Source: Psychrobacter sp. Choline-02u-9
GTDB taxonomy: Bacteria > Pseudomonadota > Gammaproteobacteria > Pseudomonadales > Moraxellaceae
DNA length: 41,035 nucleotides
NCBI RefSeq assembly: GCF_002836505.1
Contig: NZ_PJBF01000063.1
Location: 1-41,035 of the forward strand
Direction: 5' to 3'
The notes beneath the pieces were generated by a model. It was not told where the DNA came from. It did no database searches and saw only the letters and a list, made by a program, of their open reading frames with translations. The position numbers and the translations under genes were made by a program. The number at the start of each line of letters is the position of its first letter. The stretch's first letter is position 1. This document shows positions 24,395 to 34,427 of this stretch, in pieces.

Positions 24395-25197
24395 GTCAGG
24401 AACTAGTCGATCATAATAAAACAATGTCATTGAGTAAGAAGTGGATTGCGTTTCGTACTATTTGGTTCAAAGAAGTACGCCGTATTTTACGTATTTGGCC
24501 GCAGACATTACTACCACCAGTTATCACAATGAGCTTGTATTTTGTCATTTTTGGTAAGATGATTGGTTCGCGTGTGGGTGAGATGGGCGGTGTGCCATAC
24601 ATGCAGTTTATCGTGCCTGGTTTGATCATGATGTCGATCATTACCAACAGTTACTCTAACGTCGTCTCAAGCTTCTTTAGTGCTAAGTTCACGTCTAGTA
24701 TCGAAGAGCTTCTAGTATCGCCAGTATCCAAGCATGCTATTTTGATGGGTTATATCAGTGGTGGTATCTTCCGTGGACTGGCTATCGGTGTCATTGTCTC
24801 GATTGTCGCGCTATTCTTTACCGATCTCGGTATCGAGCATTTATTTGTCACTGTATTTACGGTACTTGGCACGTCTATTTTGTTTTCACTAGGCGGTTTT
24901 ATCAATGCGGTGTTTGCACGCTCATTTGATGATATCTCTATCATTCCAAGCTTTGTATTGACCCCGCTGACCTATTTGGGCGGCGTGTTTTATTCGATGG
25001 AAAACTTATCACCATTTTGGCAAAATATCTCGCTATTAAACCCTATCGTCTATATGGTTAACTCGTTCCGTTACGGTATTCTTGGATATTCTGATGTCAA
25101 TGTTTGGTATTCAATGGCGGCTATTTTTGTGTTCTGTGCGATATTTTATACCATCGCCTATCGCTTGCTAAGTAACGGTTCACGTGTACGTTTGTAG
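24391..25197 (+). CDS. yadH: ABC-2 type permease, YadH family
   Basis: A 268-aa membrane protein with six hydrophobic segments and the ABC-2 layout: a cytoplasmic N-terminus with WFKEVRRILRIWPQT, a first helix around residues 40-60, FSAKFTSSIEELLVSPVS in the coupling region, and a late motif with PLTYLGGVFYSMENL before the last helices. Its start overlaps the ATPase stop (ATGA), so the two form one exporter, YadGH-like. The C-terminus is short and basic (NGSRVRL). Confidence 0.9.
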   Translation: MSQELVDHNKTMSLSKKWIAFRTIWFKEVRRILRIWPQTLLPPVITMSLYFVIFGKMIGSRVGEMGGVPYMQFIVPGLIMMSIITNSYSNVVSSFFSAKFTSSIEELLVSPVSKHAILMGYISGGIFRGLAIGVIVSIVALFFTDLGIEHLFVTVFTVLGTSILFSLGGFINAVFARSFDDISIIPSFVLTPLTYLGGVFYSMENLSPFWQNISLLNPIVYMVNSFRYGILGYSDVNVWYSMAAIFVFCAIFYTIAYRLLSNGSRVRL

Positions 25198-25262
25198 TGT
25201 GTATTATTCGCTAAGCATATTATTTAGAGCAAATTTTAAACGGTTTAATATTAGGAAGACAG

Positions 25263-26150
25263 ATGAGTATTCACGGTATCTTGGGTGAGCAAACCACAGA
25301 CTATCCAACTGAGTATAGCCCAGAAACGCTATATCCGATTGCGCGTAGCATGGGGCGTAATGCGATTGGTTGGCAAGACGATAAGCTAACCGTTGGTGTC
25401 GATTGGTGGCAGGCTTTTGAGATATCTTGGTTAAATCCGCAAGGTATCTCGCAAGTGGCTATCGCACGCTTTAGCATTCCTGCTAGCTCACCGTCTATCG
25501 TAGAATCAAAATCGCTTAAGTTATATTTGAATAGTATTAACTTTACCGAGTTCGCCAGTTGGAACGACGTACAAGCGTTGATTGCGAAAGACCTATCAGC
25601 TTGTTTGCAAGCAGACGTACAGGTAGCGTTATTTGGTCTAAACGATGATTTAAATGGTAACGAAACGGAATTGTTGATTGCTCAGCCTGAGGGTGTTTGT
25701 ATTGATGAAGCATTGGCAGGCAACACGGATAAAGTTGCATTAACTGAACATCCTGACGCGTCATTGCTGAGTGCTAGCGAAGAAATAGAGGCGAGTAGTA
25801 GAAGTGTGGCAAATGAGGGTATGCAGCCCTATACCTTTTATTCCAATCTACTGCGTAGTAATTGCCCAGTGACCAATCAACCAGATTGGGGTACGTTGGC
25901 CGTATCGATTACGACTGATAAGCCTTTTAATAATGCAAGTATGCTGCGTTATATATTGAGCTTCCGTCAGCACAATGGTTTTCATGAGCAGTGTGTTGAG
26001 CAGATATTTGCTGATTTGAGCCAATACTATCAGCCAAGTGAGCTAATGGTACGGGCATGGTATACGCGCCGCGGTGGTATCGATATCAATCCATGCCGTG
26101 TCAGTGATATCAGTCTATTGCCTAAGCCAAGCCGCCTAATCCGCCAGTAA
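25263..26150 (+). CDS. queF: NADPH-dependent 7-cyano-7-deazaguanine reductase
   Basis: A 295-aa QueF of the long, two-T-fold (E. coli) type. It reduces preQ0 to preQ1 in queuosine biosynthesis for tRNA. The catalytic Cys is C201 in SNCPVTNQPDW, with D208 as the partner acid, close to C190/D197 of E. coli. The substrate loop ESKSLK (81-86) and the C-terminal FHEQCVEQIF (His/Glu) are also in place. GGAAG sits before the ATG. The 13-aa greater length over E. coli lies mainly around residues 150-185, an acidic variable loop. It is convergent with proS. Confidence 0.95.
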   Translation: MSIHGILGEQTTDYPTEYSPETLYPIARSMGRNAIGWQDDKLTVGVDWWQAFEISWLNPQGISQVAIARFSIPASSPSIVESKSLKLYLNSINFTEFASWNDVQALIAKDLSACLQADVQVALFGLNDDLNGNETELLIAQPEGVCIDEALAGNTDKVALTEHPDASLLSASEEIEASSRSVANEGMQPYTFYSNLLRSNCPVTNQPDWGTLAVSITTDKPFNNASMLRYILSFRQHNGFHEQCVEQIFADLSQYYQPSELMVRAWYTRRGGIDINPCRVSDISLLPKPSRLIRQ

Positions 26151-26212
26151 GTTCTCGCTCAAAATACAATGTTCATAAGAATACAATGTTAAATAGTTTT
26201 TAAGCCAACAAA

Positions 26213-26247
26213 AAAGCGCCTATCTCACATGATGAGATAGGCGCTTT
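26213..26247. terminator. Shared terminator of queF and proS
   Basis: A perfect 15-bp stem (AAAGCGCCTATCTCA and its complement) with a 5-nt loop lies between the convergent queF and proS genes. In the proS direction it is followed by a run of T (26208-26212 side), and in the queF direction by TTTCTG, so it serves both, more strongly proS. The stem core is the same as that of the cytochrome terminator at 23157. Confidence 0.85.
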
Positions 26248-26273
26248 CTGTTATATAGTCTTTAATTACAAGA

Positions 26274-27992
26274 CTATTTACCGCTTACTTTTGCCATGAC
26301 TTCTTCACGGCTTAGCATTTGCTTTTCAGCTTCACGGCGATTGACGTACTCATACTTGCCTTCCGCCAAGTTGCGATCAGAGACGACGATACGATGCGGT
26401 ATACCAATCAATTCAAGATCAGCAAACTTAACGCCTGGGCGCTCGTTACGATCGTCCAGTAGTACGTTGATGCCTTGAGCTTTTAACTCTTCATACAGGG
26501 CGGTTGCCGTCTGCATGACCGTCTCTTCTTTAGACTTCATCGGGATGATGGCGACTTCAAAAGGAGAGATCGAATCATCAACCGTTGGCGTTTTTGGCCA
26601 CATGATGCCGTTTTCATCATTGTTCTGCTCGATAGCAGCGGCAATGATACGGCTAACGCCAATACCATAACAGCCCATCATCAAGGTAACAGGTTTGCCA
26701 TCTTCACCAGAAACAGTACAGTTCATCGCTTGTGAGTATTTATCCCCCAACTGGAAGATATGACCAACTTCGATACCACGTTTGATTTTTAGGCTACCTT
26801 TACCATCAGGAGAAGGGTCGCCTTCTTGTACATTGCGCACATCAACGATGCGAGTAATACGAGTATCACGTGCCCAGTTCATACCGATAGTATGTTTGTT
26901 CACTTCATTAGCACCGCAAACAAAATCTGACAACGCAGCTGCTGAACGATCAACGAATACAGGCATATCTAAATTAACACCGATATAGCCTTTGTGTAGG
27001 CCTGCCGCTTTTAGCTCTTCGTCAGATGCTAACGTCAATGGTACGTTGGCTTCTTCGATTTTCTCAGCTTTGATAGTATTGAGCTGATGATCGCCGCGCA
27101 ACACGATAGCAATCAGTTGTGGCTCATCATTCTCGGTATGACCATGAACGATCAAGGTTTTAACCGTCGTTTCTAACGGGATATCCAAGTGTTCAGCAAC
27201 CATTTTGCAGCTGGTCATGCCTTCGGTTAGAACGTCTTCACGCTCCATTTTTGGTGGTTGACGCTCAGCGGTGCTGACAGACTCTGCTAGCTCTACGTTG
27301 GCTGCATAGTCAGATGAGTCCGAAAATGCAATATCGTCTTCGCCGCTATCTGCCAATACATGGAACTCATGTGAGGCAAAACCACCGATAGAGCCTGTAT
27401 CTGCTTGTACCGCACGGAAATCTAAGCCCAAGCGGGTAAAGATGCGTGTATAAGCGTCATACATATCATGGTAGGTCTTGGCCAATGAGGCTTGATCCAC
27501 ATGGAAAGAGTAAGCATCTTTCATGGTGAATTCACGGGCGCGCATCACACCGAAGCGTGGACGAATCTCATCACGGAACTTACCTTGAATCTGAAAGAAG
27601 GTAATCGGTAGCTGTTTATAACTACGTAGCTCGCCTTGTGCTAGATTGGTAATGACTTCTTCATGCGTTGGACCAAGTACAAAGTCGCGATCATGACGGT
27701 CTTTGAAGCGTAATAACTCAGGACCATAATCATCAAAACGTCCGGTCGTCTGCCAAAGTTCAGCAGGCTGAGTCATCGGCATAAGCACTTCTTGTGCACC
27801 AACGTTTTGCATCTCTTCACGAACAATACGTTCGACCTTTTGTAAGACGCGCAGACCCATAGGCAACCAAATATACAATCCAGAAGCAATCTTGCGGATA
27901 AGACCAGCACGCACCATCAATTGGCTTGAGGCAATGTCGGCGTCACTTGGGGTTTCTTTTAGTGTGGCAAATAAAAATTGACTGGCTTTCAT
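26274..27992 (-). CDS. proS: Prolyl-tRNA synthetase
   Basis: A 572-aa class II synthetase of the bacterial (E. coli) type; it charges tRNA-Pro. Motif 2 region: [17 protein letters not shown] (around residues 136-152). Motif 1 lies around 60-80, with the GPTHEE substrate motif near 107. An editing domain (INS/YbaK type, about 225-390) that removes mischarged alanine is inserted between motifs 2 and 3, with [12 protein letters not shown] near its core. Motif 3 is [17 protein letters not shown] (near 440), followed by the anticodon-binding domain (about 475-565). The length is normal for the family. Confidence 0.97.
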   Translation of the reverse strand: MKASQFLFATLKETPSDADIASSQLMVRAGLIRKIASGLYIWLPMGLRVLQKVERIVREEMQNVGAQEVLMPMTQPAELWQTTGRFDDYGPELLRFKDRHDRDFVLGPTHEEVITNLAQGELRSYKQLPITFFQIQGKFRDEIRPRFGVMRAREFTMKDAYSFHVDQASLAKTYHDMYDAYTRIFTRLGLDFRAVQADTGSIGGFASHEFHVLADSGEDDIAFSDSSDYAANVELAESVSTAERQPPKMEREDVLTEGMTSCKMVAEHLDIPLETTVKTLIVHGHTENDEPQLIAIVLRGDHQLNTIKAEKIEEANVPLTLASDEELKAAGLHKGYIGVNLDMPVFVDRSAAALSDFVCGANEVNKHTIGMNWARDTRITRIVDVRNVQEGDPSPDGKGSLKIKRGIEVGHIFQLGDKYSQAMNCTVSGEDGKPVTLMMGCYGIGVSRIIAAAIEQNNDENGIMWPKTPTVDDSISPFEVAIIPMKSKEETVMQTATALYEELKAQGINVLLDDRNERPGVKFADLELIGIPHRIVVSDRNLAEGKYEYVNRREAEKQMLSREEVMAKVSGK

Positions 27993-28585
27993 AAATAAAG
28001 CGTAACCTTATCAACGATAAAAAAATAAGAAATAGTAGGATGTTGAGCGTATGGCTAATCGTTTCATTGCCGCCGCAAGCTTACCTTTATCACTTAGCAA
28101 TAATCTAGGGTATTTCCTAGTTACCAATCTGCTTATATACAAAGCACATCAGTAAAAACCACTCTCAGAAAAGAGAGGCAAATTTGATTTGATGTATCAA
28201 TATGCCAAAAACGCAATATATTCAGGTCAAAACCCTGATAAATGCTTCAAGACTGACATTTTATTCATACAATCTGACTATGTTAGGTAAAGTTCGCCTA
28301 AGACGCAATGACTTTTTGTCTTTTCAGACCGAACGTGACGCAAAGGGTTCAATAAGGGATAAATAATTGAACTATTCATATGATTTTATAGCGAAAGTAC
28401 TGCTTATTTTGGCAACAGTTTATTGAGGTGGTTGCGTAGAGGTTTATGGATAAAGTTATGTAGAGGAATGGTAGCCATTACTTGAAGTTACTGCACAATA
28501 GTCGCATCTATAGACTAAGCATCTGTTCTATTTTTACAACGCTCTTAGCCTTACCAAACGATGCAACATTATAAAGGTAGCTTCT
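27993..28585. other. 593-bp intergenic region, no gene seen
   Basis: It lies between the divergent proS and 248-aa membrane protein genes. I see no credible ORF, tRNA or conserved RNA. It should hold the promoters of both genes. A few short dyads occur (AGACATTTTA-type AT-rich stretches near 28250), none convincing. Confidence 0.4.
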
Positions 28586-29332
28586 ATGGATAATCCTGAT
28601 ATGAATAACGCTAATACCACTCAAAAGCCTGCGAAACGTCCTATTGCGACAATGTCGTGGGTGATATTACTTATCGGCGGTCTAGCAGCGATTGCCTTTG
28701 CTATTTATAGCGCGCAAAACAAACCAGAAGAAGCGCCGATAGAAACTATTACTCGCGAAGGCGTGGTTACGCAAATTCAGCAGTTAAATCGCTTACATAC
28801 TGTCGCATTCAGTGTCGATACAGTGATTACGAGTGAGCGTCCGGGGAGTTGGATGAAGTTATGGCAAGATGAACAAAAAGCGCTGTTTATCGCTCATGGT
28901 CGCGTAGAGGCAGGCGTTGATCTGAGTGCTTTGACGCCTGAGATGGTGCAGGTCATTCAGCCTACTCAGACTATGACTGATGCAGAGGATGAGCAAGCAG
29001 CGAATAATTCACCTGCTTCAGCCATGCCACAAATCAATATTACCTTACCGCCTACAGAGATATTTTCAGTATATTTAGATGATATCGAGATCTATGACTG
29101 GCAGACAGGCGCTTTTGGCATGATGCAAGTCGATCCTAAGATATTGGCACAAGCACAGACCATGGCAAAAAAAGAAGTGCTTGAGCGTGCCTGCCGAGGT
29201 GATGTCATGAATATGGCATTGCAAAATGCGCAAACCCAATTGCAGCAGCTGTTTGCACTCACGGGAGCGGTAGTGACGGTTACCACTCAGGGTGCAGGTG
29301 CATGTCAGTTGCCAGTCACTACCAATAGCTAG
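28586..29332 (+). CDS. Membrane-anchored periplasmic protein, unknown
   Basis: A 248-aa protein with a short cytoplasmic N-terminus, one membrane helix (about residues 23-43, WVILLIGGLAAIAFAIYSA) and a periplasmic remainder of about 200 residues. The N-in orientation is suggested by KPAKRP before the helix. The C-terminal part looks like a DUF4230-type fold (EIFSVYLDDIEIYDWQTGAFGMMQVD, then AKKEVLERACRGDVMNMALQNAQ), a family of single-pass proteins of unknown role; I hold this family call loosely. Two Cys (near 203 and 241) could pair in the periplasm. It is convergent with the photolyase gene, 21 bp apart. Confidence 0.7.
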   Translation: MDNPDMNNANTTQKPAKRPIATMSWVILLIGGLAAIAFAIYSAQNKPEEAPIETITREGVVTQIQQLNRLHTVAFSVDTVITSERPGSWMKLWQDEQKALFIAHGRVEAGVDLSALTPEMVQVIQPTQTMTDAEDEQAANNSPASAMPQINITLPPTEIFSVYLDDIEIYDWQTGAFGMMQVDPKILAQAQTMAKKEVLERACRGDVMNMALQNAQTQLQQLFALTGAVVTVTTQGAGACQLPVTTNS

Positions 29333-29353
29333 CCTGCTGGTTGTTTTCTAAAA

Positions 29354-30985
29354 TTAAGCTTCTTTTTTAAATTCGGCGATAGCTAGCTTGCGTGCTGATT
29401 TATGCTCGACCATCGGCGCAGGGTAGTCGACATCGGCAAACTTACCACCTTTTGCCAATTCTTTACGCATCTTATCTTCGTTATGTAAGATACTGTTAGG
29501 AATATCTTTTAACTCTGGTAGCCAAGTTTTAATAAACAGAGCTTTAGAATCGTGCGTATTGGCTTGGCTAAAGGGGTTCATAATACGGAAGTAGGGCGCT
29601 GAGTCCGTACCTGTCGACGCGCTCCATTGCCAACCGCCGTTATTGGACGCAAAATCCCCATCTATCAGTTGCTGCATAAAGTAGCGCTCACCCAAGCGCC
29701 AATCAATCAACAAGTCTTTGGTCAAAAACATCGCGGTGACCATTCGCAGGCGATTATGCATAAACCCTGTCGCATTTAAGCAACGCATTGCTGCATCGAC
29801 CAATGGCACGCCTGTCTTACCAGTGCACCATGTCTCAAAATCATCGTTGTCATATGACCAATTAACCTTAGTGTCAGTCTCTTCTTTATAAGCCTTATGA
29901 CGGATCAGGTTTGGTTTTTCGACCAGTACATGGCGATAAAAATCTCGCCACGCAAGCTCGCTTATCCAACGATTGATGTCTTCATTATCACCGTCATTGC
30001 CGTGTAGTTTTTCTTGTGCTTTGCTCGCCTGTAGATAGCATAATCTAGGACTGATAGAGCCTATGGTAAGGTAAGCCGATAGCTGGCTGGTTGCGTGCAA
30101 ATGGGGGACATCACGGCTCACATCATAATTATTGATATCATCATCGACGAATGCCTCTAGACGCTGGCAAGCGGCCGACTCACCTGCAGGATAGGCGTCT
30201 CTTGCTTGGTCAAGCTGAGCTGTCATATCGATATGCTGCAAGGAGTCGTTCTTCTCTAATGTCTGCTGGTAGTCACTCAGCATTTTTTCATTTAGTGCTT
30301 TGATATCGTCGATTGTATTGGCAAACGTTTGCGATGATGGTAGTTTGATTTTATAATCGCTATCCACTGTGGGTACTTCATGCATTTGAATGGTGCTGAC
30401 GTCCAACGTATGTCGCCATTTTTTATAAAATGGGGTGAAGACCTTATACATGCTATCGCCATCATTGGTCGTGATAGTTTGCGGTGGCAAAATGCATTGG
30501 TCATGCCAGCGCACGAACTCGATATCGCCTTTTGCAAGTTGTTTGCTTAATTGTTCATCACGATCAATCTCATTGCCTTCGTACTCGTGATTGGCCATGA
30601 CGCAGCTAATTTCATTATCATTGCATAAAGTCGTGAGCGCCTCTATACAGTCAGCAAAGCTTGGACAGAGCTGTACTGTTAAAGTGATATTCAGGTTTGA
30701 TTGCAAGTCATTGGCTAAGATAGGTAGCGTGCGAGCAATATGATCAACTTGTACAAGGGACGTATCATGCGCTTGCCACTGCTCAGGGGTTAAAAAGAAT
30801 ATGGCAGACACTGAAGCGTCGTCTTCTTTTGCACGTTCACAAAGCGCTGCTAAAGCGGTATTGTCATGGATACGTAGGTCACGACGAAACCACATCAAGT
30901 AATGCGGTGGATTTTTGCTAGTAGCATTGTCGCCAGTATCAGTATCAGTATCAGTAGCGGCTGTCTGTGCAGTCTTAGACATCAA
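29354..30985 (-). CDS. phrB: Deoxyribodipyrimidine photolyase (CPD class I type)
   Basis: A 543-aa photolyase that uses light and FAD to split cyclobutane pyrimidine dimers. The N-terminal antenna domain begins LMWFRRDLRIHDNTAL. The FAD-binding half carries MHNRLRMVTAMFLTKDLLI and, near the end, NNGGWQWSASTGTDSAPYFRIMNP, both typical of the class I photolyase/cryptochrome family. It is about 70 residues longer than E. coli PhrB; extra residues include a Thr/Asp repeat at the N-terminus (TDTDTDT, from a hexanucleotide repeat at 30936-30958) and Asn/Asp-rich loops around 105 and 335. It is divergent from trpF. Confidence 0.93.
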   Translation of the reverse strand: MMSKTAQTAATDTDTDTGDNATSKNPPHYLMWFRRDLRIHDNTALAALCERAKEDDASVSAIFFLTPEQWQAHDTSLVQVDHIARTLPILANDLQSNLNITLTVQLCPSFADCIEALTTLCNDNEISCVMANHEYEGNEIDRDEQLSKQLAKGDIEFVRWHDQCILPPQTITTNDGDSMYKVFTPFYKKWRHTLDVSTIQMHEVPTVDSDYKIKLPSSQTFANTIDDIKALNEKMLSDYQQTLEKNDSLQHIDMTAQLDQARDAYPAGESAACQRLEAFVDDDINNYDVSRDVPHLHATSQLSAYLTIGSISPRLCYLQASKAQEKLHGNDGDNEDINRWISELAWRDFYRHVLVEKPNLIRHKAYKEETDTKVNWSYDNDDFETWCTGKTGVPLVDAAMRCLNATGFMHNRLRMVTAMFLTKDLLIDWRLGERYFMQQLIDGDFASNNGGWQWSASTGTDSAPYFRIMNPFSQANTHDSKALFIKTWLPELKDIPNSILHNEDKMRKELAKGGKFADVDYPAPMVEHKSARKLAIAEFKKEA

Positions 30986-31183
30986 AGTATCCCTATATTA
31001 ATCAATCGCAATCATAAACAAAACTAAGGATAAAAGTATGCTAGGATAAGTTTTTGGATGCAATGGCTTTGCCGTTAGGTTAACAAAACCTCATCACATC
31101 TAACGATTTATCTTTAGCTTGAACTTATCTGATGCCGCTATAATCGGTGTCATATTCAGTACGATGAAACGCAAGGTCACAAA

Positions 31184-31855
31184 ATGCACGTTAAGTTTTG
31201 CGGGTTTACTCAGCTTAGTGATATACAGACTGCGGCACAGCTAGGTGCAGATGCAGTGGGTTTGGTGTTTTATCCACCAAGTCCACGTGCAGTCACGATA
31301 GCGCAGGCGCAAACCCTGAGTGCTGCCGTACCTGCTTTTGTCAGCGTGGTGGCCTTGGTAGTTAATATGCCTGAAGATGAGCTGCTCAAATTAGCAAACA
31401 ACGTCTCTTTTGATATTATCCAGTTCCATGGTGATGAAACGCCTGAGCAGTGCCAACAGCTGGCAGGTATGGTCAATAAACGTTGGATCAAAGCATTGCG
31501 TATCAATACAGAGCAAGACAGTCTCGATAGCGTTCGCGCCCAAATTAATCAATTTGCGACCGCAGGTGCCAGTACTATTTTATTGGATGCTTATCATCAG
31601 CATAAGTATGGCGGTACAGGCGCACGTTTTGACTGGAGTCTCATTCCATATGACAGCGCACTACCGATCGTTTTGGCTGGTGGGCTCGATGCTGACAATG
31701 TTGCTGCGACATTAGATTTGCCTATTTATGGCGTCGATGTGAGCGGTGGTATTGAGGTTGATAAAGGTAAAAAAGACGCTGCCAAAATGCGTGCCTTTAT
31801 GAAAGCGGTCAAGCGTGATCGATGGCAAAACGCTACGGTCACTGGCGCCATCTAA
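31184..31855 (+). CDS. trpF: Phosphoribosylanthranilate isomerase
   Basis: A 223-aa beta/alpha barrel enzyme of tryptophan synthesis, converting N-(5-phosphoribosyl)anthranilate to CdRP. The catalytic Cys is in KFCGFT (C6), the general acid in LLDAYHQHKYGGTG (D134 region), with the QFHGDE motif and phosphate-binding AGGLDADNV and GVDVSGGIE at the C-terminus. It is followed by trpB after 160 bp, in the order trpF-trpB-trpA seen in Pseudomonas and Acinetobacter relatives, with trpC and trpD elsewhere. Confidence 0.95.
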   Translation: MHVKFCGFTQLSDIQTAAQLGADAVGLVFYPPSPRAVTIAQAQTLSAAVPAFVSVVALVVNMPEDELLKLANNVSFDIIQFHGDETPEQCQQLAGMVNKRWIKALRINTEQDSLDSVRAQINQFATAGASTILLDAYHQHKYGGTGARFDWSLIPYDSALPIVLAGGLDADNVAATLDLPIYGVDVSGGIEVDKGKKDAAKMRAFMKAVKRDRWQNATVTGAI

Positions 31856-32015
31856 ATGGGTTTGTATCTAGCTATTTGCTATACGTAATCTGCTTAGTTG
31901 ATCGTTATTCCGATTTTTCTGCTTAAATCTTATTAGATTATTATCCCTTTTATTATTTTCTCTCTAGTTATCTAAAGTTATCTAAAAAATACCACTTATT
32001 ACAGTAGGAATTATC

Positions 32016-33290
32016 ATGAGTCATGTCGAGAACAAAGATTTATCTGCTACCGCACAATCGGTTAATACCTTTAACAATCCTGAAAACGTACAGGACTTTA
32101 ACCAGTATCCTGATGCGCGCGGTCATTTCGGTGTACATGGGGGACGTTTTGTCTCTGAGACGCTAATGGCTGCTCTAGAGGAGCTAGAAACGCTTTATAC
32201 CAAGGTCAAAGCAGATCCAGCATTCTGGGAGGAGTATCACAACGACTTGGTCAATTATGTCGGTCGTCCAACGCCGCTGTATCATGCTAAGCGTTTAAGC
32301 GATGAGATTGGCGGTGCGCAAATTTACTTCAAACGCGAAGACCTAAACCATACTGGTGCGCATAAAGTAAACAACACCATCGGACAAGCACTGCTTGCCA
32401 AGATGTGTGGCAAAAAACGTATCATCGCTGAGACTGGCGCAGGACAGCATGGTGTCGCGACGGCAACGATTGCTGCTCGTTTAGGGCTAGAGTGTATCGT
32501 CTATATGGGCGCGGACGATGTCGAGCGTCAAAAAATGAACGTCTATCGTATGCGTTTGCTTGGTGCGACAGTTGTGCCAGTAACCTCTGGCTCACGTACG
32601 CTCAAAGACGCAATGAACGAAGCCATGCGTGACTGGGTAACCAATGTCGATAGCACGTATTATATTATCGGTACGGTGGCAGGACCGCATCCTTATCCGC
32701 TATTGGTACGTGATTTCCAAGCGATTATTGGTAAAGAAGCCCGTATCCAGCATTTAGAAAAAACAGGCAAGCTTCCTGATGCATTGGTCGCTTGTGTGGG
32801 TGGTGGTTCAAACGCTATTGGTTTGTTCTTTGACTTCCTAAACGATACTGACGTTAAAATGTATGGCGTCGAGGCAACGGGTGATGGTATCGAGTCAGGT
32901 CGTCATTCAGCACCATTGGCTGCTGGCCGTATTGGCGTACTACATGGTAACCGTACTTACCTAATGGCAGATGATGATGGTCAGATTCAAGAGACGCATT
33001 CTATCTCAGCGGGTCTTGATTATCCTGGTGTCGGTCCAGAGCATAGCTTCCTAAAAGATATGAAGCGTGTTGAGTATGTCGGCTGTACGGATAAAGAAGC
33101 ATTGGAAGGCTTTCATGAGGCAACTCGCAAAGAAGGTATTATCCCTGCGCTTGAAACTGCTCATGCCGTCGCTTATGCATTGAAACTGGCTAAAACCATG
33201 ACGCCTGATCAGACGATTATCGTTAATATGTCAGGTCGCGGTGACAAGGATCTGCATTCAGTGATGAAGGCAGAAGGGATTGAGTTGTAG
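32016..33290 (+). CDS. trpB: Tryptophan synthase beta chain
   Basis: A 424-aa PLP enzyme that joins indole and serine. The Schiff-base Lys is K117 in HTGAHKVNN; the PLP phosphate loop GGGSNAIG lies around residue 265; [10 protein letters not shown] and the C-terminal NMSGRGDKD are intact. The N-terminus is about 30 residues longer than E. coli TrpB, a low-complexity polar tail before the conserved [11 protein letters not shown]. It works as an alpha2-beta2 complex with TrpA, encoded 142 bp downstream. Confidence 0.97.
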   Translation: MSHVENKDLSATAQSVNTFNNPENVQDFNQYPDARGHFGVHGGRFVSETLMAALEELETLYTKVKADPAFWEEYHNDLVNYVGRPTPLYHAKRLSDEIGGAQIYFKREDLNHTGAHKVNNTIGQALLAKMCGKKRIIAETGAGQHGVATATIAARLGLECIVYMGADDVERQKMNVYRMRLLGATVVPVTSGSRTLKDAMNEAMRDWVTNVDSTYYIIGTVAGPHPYPLLVRDFQAIIGKEARIQHLEKTGKLPDALVACVGGGSNAIGLFFDFLNDTDVKMYGVEATGDGIESGRHSAPLAAGRIGVLHGNRTYLMADDDGQIQETHSISAGLDYPGVGPEHSFLKDMKRVEYVGCTDKEALEGFHEATRKEGIIPALETAHAVAYALKLAKTMTPDQTIIVNMSGRGDKDLHSVMKAEGIEL

Positions 33291-33352
33291 TAACGAGTAT
33301 CTTTATAAGTTATCAAATTTATAAGTTACTAGATTCTTCTTTATAAGAAAAA

Positions 33353-33404
33353 TTGTTTGACCTCTTATTGTTCAATATAGATTATTAAATGAAAGGTCAA
33401 ACAA
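33353..33404. repeat. Inverted repeat between trpB and trpA
   Basis: TTGTTTGACCT (33353-33363) and its exact complement AGGTCAAACAA (33394-33404) form an 11-bp dyad with a 30-bp AT-rich spacer; further weak pairing (TTCA/TGAA) continues inside. As RNA it is a long hairpin ending 29 nt before the trpA start. It could moderate read-through from trpB or serve as a spaced operator for a separate trpA promoter. Confidence 0.5.
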
Positions 33405-33432
33405 GCCAGTTTATAACAATTAAGAGACCACT

Positions 33433-34257
33433 ATGACCAGAATTGAAAGTACCTTTGAAACCTTAAAATCACAAAACAAAAAAGCCTTGATTCCTTATGT
33501 GATGGCAGGCGATCCTAATCCAACCACTACTGTAGGTCTGTTGCACGACTTAGTGAAACACGGCGCCGATATGATCGAAGTCGGTTTACCATTCTCTGAT
33601 CCAATGGCCGATGGCCCAACTGTAGCGTTGGCTGGCGAGCGTGCATTAGCAGCAGGTACGAGTACTCGTGATGCATTGAAGATGGTTGCAGAGTTCCGTC
33701 AAACAGATACGCAAACGCCAATTATCCTAATGGGCTATCTTAATCCTGTTGAAATCATCGGCTATGACAACTTTGTCGCGCTATGCGAGCAGTCAGGCGT
33801 TGATGGTTTATTGATGGTAGATTTGCCACCAGCAGAAGCGGGCAGCTTCACTCAGCATTTGACCGATCATTCGATGAATGAGATTTTCTTGCTATCACCA
33901 ACCACTTTACCTGAGCGCCGTGAGCAAGTATTGACTCATTGTGGCGGCTATATTTATTATGTATCACTAAAAGGTGTGACTGGTTCAGCCACGCTAGATA
34001 CTGACGATGTAGCAACTCAAGTACAAGCAATCAAAGCAGAAACAGACTTGCCAGTATGCGTCGGCTTTGGTATCCGTGATGGTGCTTCTGCAAAAGCGAT
34101 CGGTACTCATGCAGATGGCGTTATCGTCGGTAGTGCCTTGGTACAGAATTTTGCCGATATCGATGCCAACGATACCGCTACGGTTGCAAATGCACAGCAG
34201 AACATCATGGCAAAAATGGATGAGCTACGTGAAGCGTTAGACAGCTTAAGCGCCTAA
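33433..34257 (+). CDS. trpA: Tryptophan synthase alpha chain
   Basis: A 274-aa beta/alpha barrel that cleaves indole-3-glycerol phosphate to indole and G3P. Catalytic Glu and Asp are E49 and D60 in IEVGLPFSDPMADGP, the same numbers as in E. coli; the phosphate-binding loops CVGFGIRDGA and VIVGSALVQ are intact. AAGAGAC precedes the ATG. The 142-bp gap from trpB is larger than the usual overlap and holds a dyad, so the two may be regulated partly apart. Confidence 0.97.
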   Translation: MTRIESTFETLKSQNKKALIPYVMAGDPNPTTTVGLLHDLVKHGADMIEVGLPFSDPMADGPTVALAGERALAAGTSTRDALKMVAEFRQTDTQTPIILMGYLNPVEIIGYDNFVALCEQSGVDGLLMVDLPPAEAGSFTQHLTDHSMNEIFLLSPTTLPERREQVLTHCGGYIYYVSLKGVTGSATLDTDDVATQVQAIKAETDLPVCVGFGIRDGASAKAIGTHADGVIVGSALVQNFADIDANDTATVANAQQNIMAKMDELREALDSLSA

Positions 34258-34393
34258 TAGCTATTGCTTTCATATTGTTGTTACTTGAAGAGATAGTTAT
34301 TTGAAACAGCAAAGTCAAATCGCAGCTATTGTTTACCTAAAGACTTTACTTAAAAGCTTTACGTGAAGACAATACTAAATGACTTTGCTAAAA

Positions 34394-34427
34394 TTAGTTT
34401 ACGAGTGTAAACTAACATCACTATTAT
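34394..34427 (+). promoter_or_regulatory. Palindromic operator overlapping a promoter upstream of accD
   Basis: TTAGTTTAC-GAGT-GTAAACTAA (34394-34415) is a perfect 9+9 dyad. It covers a -35-like TTTACG (34398-34403); an 18-bp spacer leads to TATTAT (34422-34427). This is the geometry of a TetR-type repressor site over a promoter. The accD start lies about 180 bp downstream. The regulator is not in the window. Confidence 0.5.

Noticed and set aside
14598..33380. Identical 12-mer TGTTCAATATAG at 14598 and 33369
   Set aside because: One is an arm of a dyad, the other is in the loop of a different one; a single 12-base match in 41 kb of AT-rich DNA is expected by chance.
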